A DNA stretch of 64,000 nucleotides, from contig NZ_CP136921.1 in assembly GCF_033100095.1 (NCBI RefSeq), forward strand, positions 1,086,501-1,150,500, in the 5' to 3' direction. A program made the translations under genes and the position numbers. Numbering within the stretch: the first letter of the stretch is position 1; the number at the start of each line of letters is the position of its first letter. The notes below the pieces were generated by a model, which searched no databases, was not told the DNA's origin, and worked only from the letters and a program-made list of their open reading frames with translations. The stretch comes from Diaphorobacter limosus. GTDB taxonomy: Bacteria > Pseudomonadota > Gammaproteobacteria > Burkholderiales > Burkholderiaceae_C. Below are positions 61,849 through 64,000 of this stretch, one piece after another.

Positions 61849-64000
61849 TCATCGCTGCAACTGCGCCCACAGCTTGTCCAGGCGCTTGGTACTCACCGGG
61901 TACGGCGTGCGCAGTTCCTGGGCGAAGAAGCTCACGCGCAGCTCTTCGAGCATCCAGCGATATTCCTGCATGCGCGCGTCCTGCTGGCCCTTGCGCTCTG
62001 CGACCAGGCGCCAGTAGCGCTGCTCCAGGGGCTGCAGCTCCTGTAGCTTGGCGGCGTCACGCGCCGGGTCAGCACGCAGCTTGTCCAGGCGCGTGGTAAT
62101 GGCTTTCAGGTAGCGCGCGTAATGCTGCAGCTGCACCCAGGGCGCGGCGGCCACAAACCCCTTGGGCATCAGTTTTTGTAGCTGGTTGCCCGTGTCAGTC
62201 GTGGCCTGTGGCGCATTTTTTGTATCCTTGATCTTGCGTTGAGCGCTGGCGTATTCGGCCAGAATCACCGCCGCCATGCGCGCCACTTCATTGGCGATCA
62301 GGGTCAGGCGGCCACGGCCTTCCTGCACGCGCTGGGCAAATTGGGCCGCGTCCGTGGGCAGGGGCTCCTGCAGAAAGGCCCGATCCATGGCCACGTCGAT
62401 GATTTGCCCGCGCAGCTCCTCCTGCGTGCCCAGCGGCATATAAGCCACGGCCATTTTTTGCAGATCCGGAATGTTCTTTTCCAGGTATTTCAGCGCGTCC
62501 TTGATCTGCAGCGCGCACAGGCGGCGCAGGCCCAGGTGGTGTTTGGCCGCAGCCAGTTCGGGCTCGTCAAAAACCTCGATGGTCACGGCGTCGCCCTGGT
62601 CGATCAGCGCCGGGAAGCCGATCAGCGTATGGCCGCCTTTTTTCAGCTCCATCAGCTCGGGCAGCTCGCCAAAGCTCCAGGCTGTATAGCGCGCCTCTGC
62701 CTGGGTTTTCGCTCCCTCTCCCTTTGGGAGAGGGCTGGGGTGAGGGCTGCTGGCAACAGGCGCTGCGCCGGCCTTGCCCTCACCCTGCCCTCTCCCAGGG
62801 GGAGAGGGTAAAGACGCGGCCGCCGCCGGGGTGGCCGCAAGCTTCAACTCCGCCAGCGCCTGGAACGCCCCACGCGCCTTGCCGCCCCATTCGGCTTTCA
62901 GCGCGCCCAGGTTGCGGCTTTGCCCCAGCTGGCGGCCATGCTCGTCGGTCACGCGCAGGTTCATGAACAGGTGCGCGCTGAGCATGTCGAGCTTGAAGTC
63001 GGCGCGCTTGATGTCGAGCGAGGTTTCATCGCGCGCCTGCTTGAGCAGCACGTCGATCAACCCGCCCTGCTGCCAGCGCTCGCCCTGCAAGAACAGCTGC
63101 GCCAGGCGCTCGGCGTGTTCAGGCAGCGGCACAAAGCGGCTGCGCGGGCGCTGTGGCAGGCTTTTCAAAAGCGCCTGAATCTTGTCCTTGAGCATGCCCG
63201 GCACCAGCCATTCGGCGCGTTCCTCACTCACCTGATTGAGCACGAACAGCGGCACGGTCACGGTGAGACCATCGCGCGCGTCGCCCGGGCTGTGCAGGTA
63301 GCTGGCAGAGCAGTCCACGCCGCCGAGCTTGACGGTCTTGGGGAATTTATCGGTGGTGATGCCCGCGGCCTCGTGGCGCATGAGCTCGTCTTTAGAGAGG
63401 CGCAGCAGCTCGGGCTGGCCCTTGCTGACGGCGCGAAACCACTTGTCAAAGGTGGCGCCGCTGTAAATGCCCTCGGGAATGGCCTGGTCGTAGAAGGCGT
63501 AGATCAACTCGTCGTCCACCAGCACGTCCTGGCGCCGGCTCTTGTGCTCCAGCTCTTCGACCTTGCGCACCGTCTTGTGATTCGCGGCCAGGAAGGGCCA
63601 GGGGCTGTCCCACTCGCCCTCGACCAGCGCGCGGCGGATGAACATCTGCCGCGCCTCGATCGGGTCGATGCGGCCATAACTCACGCCGCGCTGGTTATAG
63701 ACCACCAGGCCATAGAGCGTGGCGCGCTCGTAGGCCACCACGTCGGCCTGCTTCTTGCTCCAATGCGGGTCGAGCAGCTGCTTCCTCAGCAAATGGCCGC
63801 CCACCTCTTCCAGCCACTGCGGCTCGATGGCGGCAATGCCCCGGCCGTAGAGGCGCGAGGTCTCCACCTGCTCGGCGGCGACGATCCAGCGCCCGGGCTT
63901 CTTCGACAAATGCGCGCCCGGATGCGGGTGGAACTTGATGCCATGCGCGCCCAGGTAGGCCTCGCTCTCCTCGCCCTTGAAACCGATGTTGCCGAGCAGG
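61849..64000 (-). CDS. hrpA: ATP-dependent RNA helicase HrpA, C-terminal part (5' end outside window)
   Basis: The frame is open to the window edge, so about 717 C-terminal residues of a normally ~1300-residue DEAH-box helicase are seen. Present are the end of the helicase-associated region (LLGNIGFKGEESEAYLGAHG, KFHPHPGAHL) and the long C-terminal DUF3418-like domain (QVETSRLYGRGIAAIEPQWL, VSYGRIDPIEARQMFIRRAL, GFPALIDQGDAVTIEVFD). Two stretches are repeat-encoded: SLPSPPGRGQGEGKAG...SPHPSPLPKGEG in the middle and NAPQATTDTGNQLQ nearer the end. The ATPase motifs lie outside the window. Confidence 0.92.
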   Translation of the reverse strand, partial: LLGNIGFKGEESEAYLGAHGIKFHPHPGAHLSKKPGRWIVAAEQVETSRLYGRGIAAIEPQWLEEVGGHLLRKQLLDPHWSKKQADVVAYERATLYGLVVYNQRGVSYGRIDPIEARQMFIRRALVEGEWDSPWPFLAANHKTVRKVEELEHKSRRQDVLVDDELIYAFYDQAIPEGIYSGATFDKWFRAVSKGQPELLRLSKDELMRHEAAGITTDKFPKTVKLGGVDCSASYLHSPGDARDGLTVTVPLFVLNQVSEERAEWLVPGMLKDKIQALLKSLPQRPRSRFVPLPEHAERLAQLFLQGERWQQGGLIDVLLKQARDETSLDIKRADFKLDMLSAHLFMNLRVTDEHGRQLGQSRNLGALKAEWGGKARGAFQALAELKLAATPAAAASLPSPPGRGQGEGKAGAAPVASSPHPSPLPKGEGAKTQAEARYTAWSFGELPELMELKKGGHTLIGFPALIDQGDAVTIEVFDEPELAAAKHHLGLRRLCALQIKDALKYLEKNIPDLQKMAVAYMPLGTQEELRGQIIDVAMDRAFLQEPLPTDAAQFAQRVQEGRGRLTLIANEVARMAAVILAEYASAQRKIKDTKNAPQATTDTGNQLQKLMPKGFVAAAPWVQLQHYARYLKAITTRLDKLRADPARDAAKLQELQPLEQRYWRLVAERKGQQDARMQEYRWMLEELRVSFFAQELRTPYPVSTKRLDKLWAQLQR
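62171..62223. repeat. AGCGCTT-type repeat inside hrpA (in frame)
   Basis: TTTTTGTAGCTGGTTGCCCG, TGTCAGTCGTGGCCTGTGGC, GCATTTTTTG align base for base with the intergenic layout (GTAGCTG, loop GTCAGTC, GGC, T-run). It encodes KNAPQATTDTGNQLQK. Confidence 0.7.
62711..62813. repeat. CCCTCTCCC/GGGAGAGGG palindromic repeat inside hrpA (in frame)
   Basis: Two hairpins, CCCTCTCCCTTTGGGAGAGG and CCCTCTCCCAGGGGGAGAGG, with GGGGTGAGGGC and GCCCTCACCC between them, form one inverted-repeat unit. The same motifs make up the palindrome at 25295-25560. It is translated as SLPSPPGRGQGEG and SPHPSPLPKGEG. Confidence 0.8.

Overview
The window is a high-GC chromosomal segment of a betaproteobacterium, most likely a member of the Comamonadaceae (Acidovorax/Comamonas-like; inferred). 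The reasons are gene content and order typical of Burkholderiales (exbB-exbD-lpxK-ycaR-kdsB-adk; yafS-like methyltransferase/gloB; egtB-egtD), the PEP-CTERM/exosortase theme, and a roughly 50 bp AGCGCTT...AAGCGCT palindromic repeat scattered through the segment. No phage, plasmid, CRISPR array, rRNA operon or intact insertion sequence is visible. Nearly all genes are core or soft-core.

Layout. 0-5.4 kb: the 3' end of a membrane proton pyrophosphatase fused to an OmpA-like domain, cstA-ybdD, and an aldehyde dehydrogenase coupled to a DUF2889 gene. 5.5-8.8 kb: a PilJ-N sensor-like secreted protein divergent from moaA-mobA, then a thioredoxin-like protein. 8.8-13.2 kb: rnhA, a YafS-like methyltransferase, gloB, mltD and a membrane protein. 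13.3-21.8 kb: metC-like lyase, SulP transporter, diguanylate cyclase, FlhG/MinD-like ATPase, class III cyclase with an FHA domain, LD-carboxypeptidase and a TadA-hydrolase fusion. 21.9-28.1 kb: a frameshifted U32-family gene, metY, a large imperfect palindrome, and egtB-egtD for ergothioneine.

28.3-34.5 kb is the most distinctive block: a PrsT-like TPR protein, a PEP-CTERM-associated LuxI-like acyltransferase, a PaaK-like adenylate-forming enzyme, a PEP-CTERM surface protein with a near-consensus sigma-54 promoter, and an OmpW porin. A second PEP-CTERM gene at 48.8-49.7 kb also has a near-consensus sigma-54 site, so both look like members of one RpoN-controlled exported-protein regulon. The exosortase lies outside the window.

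34.7-46.5 kb: DUF808 protein, purL, map, glnD, an NCS2 permease, def and a DUF454 protein. 46.5-53.3 kb: two tRNA-Asn genes, dimeric-type isocitrate dehydrogenase, DUF192 protein, the second PEP-CTERM gene, a second monomeric isocitrate dehydrogenase, and sodB. 53.4-64 kb: xseA, the exbB-to-adk cluster, an asparaginase, lexA with two tandem LexA boxes and a small unknown gene downstream, a secreted rhodanese, and the 3' part of hrpA.

The strongest structural observation is that the intergenic palindrome family also occurs in frame inside purL, lpxK, xseA (twice) and hrpA. hrpA additionally carries a second palindromic repeat type in frame.
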